Of a DNA stretch of 64,000 bases, positions 60,995 through 64,000 are shown piece after piece (the first letter of the stretch is position 1; every line of letters starts with the position of its first letter). The stretch spans positions 62,001-126,000 of the forward strand of contig JBAOIA010000012.1 of NCBI GenBank assembly GCA_037045145.1. The letters run 5' to 3'. This DNA is from Bacteroidia bacterium (GTDB lineage: Bacteria > Bacteroidota > Bacteroidia > AKYH767-A > OLB10). The position numbers and the translations under genes are program-made. The notes beneath the pieces are model-generated. The model worked only from the letters and a program-made list of their open reading frames with translations. It did not search any database and was not told the DNA's origin.

Positions 60995-62209
60995 ATGAAA
61001 GTACCATTTGCACCACCTCGCATGGATCAGCGTGTTATTGATGAAGTAGCAGACACACTCCTTTCTGGCTGGATAACTACAGGACCTAAGACTAAGAAGT
61101 TTGAAAAACTTCTTGCGGCTTACTGTAATGTACCTAATATGCTTGCCTTAAATTCTGCCACAGCAGGTCTTGAAATAATGCTTCGCTGGTTTGGTGTCAA
61201 AGAAGGAGATGAGGTGATTTTACCTGCTTATACTTACTCTGCCACTGCCAATGTAGTTATACACTGCAATGCAAAACCTGTCTTTGTTGATGTGGGAGAT
61301 GATTTTAATATTTTACCCGCTGAATTAGAAAAAGCCATCAACAAAAATACAAAAGTGATTATGCCTGTTGATTTTGGTGGTTTGCCTTGCGATTTTCAAA
61401 AAATCAACAGTATTGTTCAATCAGAGAATATCAAGAATAAATTTGTACCTGCAAATGAAGTGCAGCAGCAATTAGGACGTATTTTGATTTTATCTGATGC
61501 AGCACATTCATTTGGTGCTTCATCAAACAACATAAAAACCGGAGCACTCACAGATGTAACAGTCTTTTCTTTTCATGCTGTAAAAAACCTCACCACTGCC
61601 GAAGGTGGTGCCATTGCATTAAACTTGCCAAAATCTTTCGACAATCAAAGCGTTTATGACTATTTGTGTATTTACACGCTGCATGGACAGAACAAAGATG
61701 CTCTGGCAAAAATGCAAAAGGGTAATTGGCGCTACGATATTATTGAAGCCGGTTTTAAGTGTAATATGACAGACATCATGGCATCTATAGGCCTTGTAGA
61801 ACTTGAACGTTATAAAGACACATTAGAGCGAAGGAAACAAATTGTTACAAAATACAATGATGCATTTGCGAAGTATGCCTGGGCACAGCTGCCAGAATTT
61901 AAATCAAGCTGGCGCGAAAGTTCTTATCACCTCTATCCAATCCGAATAAAAAACTGTACAGAGCAACAACGTGATGCCATTATGCAAAAAATGTTTGATG
62001 CCGATATTGCAGTGAATGTGCACTTTATTCCGGTTCCTGTTTTTTCTTTTTACCAAAAAATGGGTTACAGCATAGAGAACTTTCCAAAAGCAAAAGACAA
62101 CTACATAAGAGAAATTTCATTGCCATTGTTTTACAATCTCACTGACGAACAACAACAATATGTCATTGACCATTTGATAAAGGCTGTTAATGCTATTTTA
62201 GTAGAATAG
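60995..62209 (+). CDS. DegT/DnrJ/EryC1/StrS-family PLP aminotransferase
   Basis: A 404-residue sugar aminotransferase. PLP-binding Lys197 in 'FSFHAVKNLTTAEGG', Asp168 in 'LSDAAHSFG', 'WITTGPKTKKFE' and 'LPAYTYSATAN' are typical. It should add an amino group to a nucleotide-linked keto-sugar for surface polysaccharide. It starts 9 bases after the O-antigen ligase-like gene and ends before a strong terminator. Confidence 0.92.
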   Translation: MKVPFAPPRMDQRVIDEVADTLLSGWITTGPKTKKFEKLLAAYCNVPNMLALNSATAGLEIMLRWFGVKEGDEVILPAYTYSATANVVIHCNAKPVFVDVGDDFNILPAELEKAINKNTKVIMPVDFGGLPCDFQKINSIVQSENIKNKFVPANEVQQQLGRILILSDAAHSFGASSNNIKTGALTDVTVFSFHAVKNLTTAEGGAIALNLPKSFDNQSVYDYLCIYTLHGQNKDALAKMQKGNWRYDIIEAGFKCNMTDIMASIGLVELERYKDTLERRKQIVTKYNDAFAKYAWAQLPEFKSSWRESSYHLYPIRIKNCTEQQRDAIMQKMFDADIAVNVHFIPVPVFSFYQKMGYSIENFPKAKDNYIREISLPLFYNLTDEQQQYVIDHLIKAVNAILVE

Positions 62210-62318
62210 CACCTCTGCATTTCTTAAAATAATTCAGAATGTAGGATTCAGATTTATTAAACAATCTATTTCTCTTCATTGTATTCAATTCGCCTCATCA
62301 TTTCTTATTACTCATAAA

Positions 62319-62354
62319 AAAACACCGAAATCAAAAAAATGATTCCGGTGTTTT
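62319..62354. terminator. Strong bidirectional terminator
   Basis: 15-bp inverted repeat AAAACACCGAAATCA / TGATTCCGGTGTTTT (one mismatch) with a 6-base A loop. It sits between the convergent aminotransferase gene and the C25-like gene and has T-runs on both outer sides. Confidence 0.8.
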
Positions 62355-62373
62355 GCAAAACGGGAGTTTTCTT

Positions 62374-64000
62374 TTACCGTTTAATAATCTTTGTGTTGTA
62401 AAGTTTATTGGCTGCTCTTACTTGTAGATAATACAAGCCTTGTGAAATATCATTTAGAGGCAACGTATATACATCAGAAATGACATTAGATGCTGAATAA
62501 ATCAGTTTACCATCAGTTGCGAATAATTTCACTTCAGCATTTTTAAAATCTTTTGTTACTATTGTTAACTCATCCTGAGCAGGGTTTGGATAAACAGAGA
62601 CGTTGTTACCTGAATTAAAATCTTTCATTGAAGTCACCATTGTTGATGGTGGGAACTGAATATTATCCAGCATCGCCAAATCTTGTCCGCCTGTGCAACA
62701 TACTTCATCCTTCATATATGCCCATGTAAGTGTATGCTGTCCTATAGTTATTGGATATGATTTATAAGCCCATCCATATACACCGGAATAAGAATCAATC
62801 AATGCCCCATCAATGTAAAAATTCAGGAAATCCCATCCTGATTCACTTGATATGAGCATATAAAACGATATAGAATCGTTATTAAAAACATTTACTGTTA
62901 TTGCCAAATCAGAAGTATCACCATCAGCAATTATTGCAGTACGTGCGGAATATGCTCCTTGATAAGTTCCACTGTTGGTAATAGTCCAGGGATGACTTCC
63001 ATTATTAAGCCAGGGGTATGTAGTGAAATTTCCGTATTCGAAATTCTCTAATATCTCTCCAGCAACCATGTTAAAGGTCTTGTTGTCGGAATATGGATTG
63101 GCATCAATATTAAATTGCAAATCGAATGTTGAACCAATCTGAATGTTTGATGCAAGCGAAACATTAAAGGTAGCATCAACATCAGATAATGCCTGCACAA
63201 CACCGGTATTATAGGAAGTATTGTTGATAGTAAGATAAGGACTGTTTGTTGCCATCGTAGCTGTTGAAGCAGTAGTTGCACTGTGTCCCTTGTTATTTGT
63301 TTTTATGGTTATATCAGCAGTTTCTCCGGGCTCAAGAACACCATTATTATTTCCAGTAGGGTCAGACACTGTAATAGAATAAACTTGCAACACTGGAGCC
63401 TTCAGCAAATGTGTGATGGAAGTATTCCACACTGTACCTGTCGAATCTGTTATTACAATATCAAAAACTGCAGGTGTGTTATCGGGGACAAAAGCTGCTA
63501 CTGTATAATTAAATGCATTTAAAATGCCGGCAGTGTTTCCACTCGGAATATTCACTTGATTCAAACTGCTGCTGTTTATCGTAACATAAGGACAAGTAGA
63601 GGTTACTGCAAATCCAACCCCAACGGCATTGCCCTGTCCAAAGTTTTCTAGAATAATATCAACATCTACAACCTCATTATAATCTGCAAGTTGATTTGCA
63701 TTACCTGCAGCATCATTAATAACATTACTTGTCAGCGAAACAAAAGGTCCTGTAGTTGCAACAACAGGAATTGCTACCATGTATGGAATGCCGTTAAATG
63801 CTGTGATGGTTAAATACAAAGTGTCGAGTGTATTAATGGTGTTGAAATTTAGAATCACATTCCCTCCTATCACCATTCCTGTTGAAAGAATCTGTCCATT
63901 ACCACTTAAACAAGCAAGCGCACTGTCTGTATTACACGTAACGGCCAATTGAGAAGCACCAGGAAACAATACAGGACTATGACTTGCCGTAATAGAATAA
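62374..64000 (-). CDS. Gingipain-like (peptidase C25 family) protein, C-terminal part
   Basis: The frame is open to the end of the window, so the N-terminal part (and any catalytic domain) is outside. The visible ~540 residues have Ig-like domains. The one next to the catalytic domain of C25 peptidases is suggested by 'SHSPVLFPGASQLAVTCNTDSALACL...GQILSTG...LTITAFNGIPY'. Then come CARDB-like domains, a MAM-like 'ILENFEYGNFTTYPWLNNG...' domain and a T9SS type A sorting domain ('SVYPNPAQDELTIV...LFATDGKLIYSAS...GLYYLQVR'). The call of C25 is from the Ig domain only. Confidence 0.65.
   Translation of the reverse strand, partial: YSITASHSPVLFPGASQLAVTCNTDSALACLSGNGQILSTGMVIGGNVILNFNTINTLDTLYLTITAFNGIPYMVAIPVVATTGPFVSLTSNVINDAAGNANQLADYNEVVDVDIILENFGQGNAVGVGFAVTSTCPYVTINSSSLNQVNIPSGNTAGILNAFNYTVAAFVPDNTPAVFDIVITDSTGTVWNTSITHLLKAPVLQVYSITVSDPTGNNNGVLEPGETADITIKTNNKGHSATTASTATMATNSPYLTINNTSYNTGVVQALSDVDATFNVSLASNIQIGSTFDLQFNIDANPYSDNKTFNMVAGEILENFEYGNFTTYPWLNNGSHPWTITNSGTYQGAYSARTAIIADGDTSDLAITVNVFNNDSISFYMLISSESGWDFLNFYIDGALIDSYSGVYGWAYKSYPITIGQHTLTWAYMKDEVCCTGGQDLAMLDNIQFPPSTMVTSMKDFNSGNNVSVYPNPAQDELTIVTKDFKNAEVKLFATDGKLIYSASNVISDVYTLPLNDISQGLYYLQVRAANKLYNTKIIKR

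Overview
The window is AT-rich chromosomal DNA of a member of the phylum Bacteroidota. Five genes encode secreted proteins whose C-terminal ~70-80 residues look like the type A sorting domain of the type IX secretion system (T9SS). Gliding-type genes gldF-gldG are present, starts mostly lack a strong Shine-Dalgarno, and many genes have a TAnnTTTG box (the Bacteroidota -7 element) just upstream. No phage, transposon, IS or CRISPR was seen. One tRNA gene (Lys, anticodon TTT) is present.

Layout. 1-20 kb: end of a glycosyltransferase; a secreted M43-like metalloprotease; sucD; fabI; a long diheme cytochrome c peroxidase-like protein; an ABC-F ATPase; a ketosynthase-like protein without the catalytic Cys; the operon gldF-gldG-DUF4340; dnaN; an HMCES/YedK-type protein; and a LytTR regulator with a large TPR hybrid histidine kinase. 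19-21 kb: a secreted T9SS protein, divergent from the kinase. 21-28 kb: a respiratory and stress cluster with a CuA subunit, a heme-copper subunit I, SCO, DUF488, hemerythrin, a Fur-family regulator and a P1B-type metal ATPase. 28-44 kb: mostly housekeeping genes (accA, ispE, DUF721/DciA, SDR, FKBP, UPF0173, parA-parB-DUF5683-dapB-nth, a YrdC/YciO protein) plus envelope genes and one frameshifted gene. 43-51 kb: a beta-propeller protein, a glycine-rich secreted protein and a 1343-residue PKD-repeat metalloprotease. 51-64 kb: a coiled-coil membrane protein, tsaD, a TamB-like protein, an ATP-grasp-like protein, a secreted Tudor-like protein, an O-antigen ligase-like protein, a DegT/StrS aminotransferase and the end of a gingipain-like (C25) protein.

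The most interesting system is at 21.4-27.9 kb. Subunit I has all six metal-ligating histidines of a B-family heme-copper oxidase, but the active-site tyrosine at His+4 is an asparagine (N237). Loss of that tyrosine is a hallmark of nitric oxide reductases, and a hemerythrin and SCO are encoded just downstream. I infer a CuA-containing NO reductase-like enzyme with metal-handling partners, behind a textbook promoter and a ~300-nt structured leader. A second good lead is a pair of direct repeats 21 bp apart, matching the known LytTR site geometry, next to the LytTR regulator genes.
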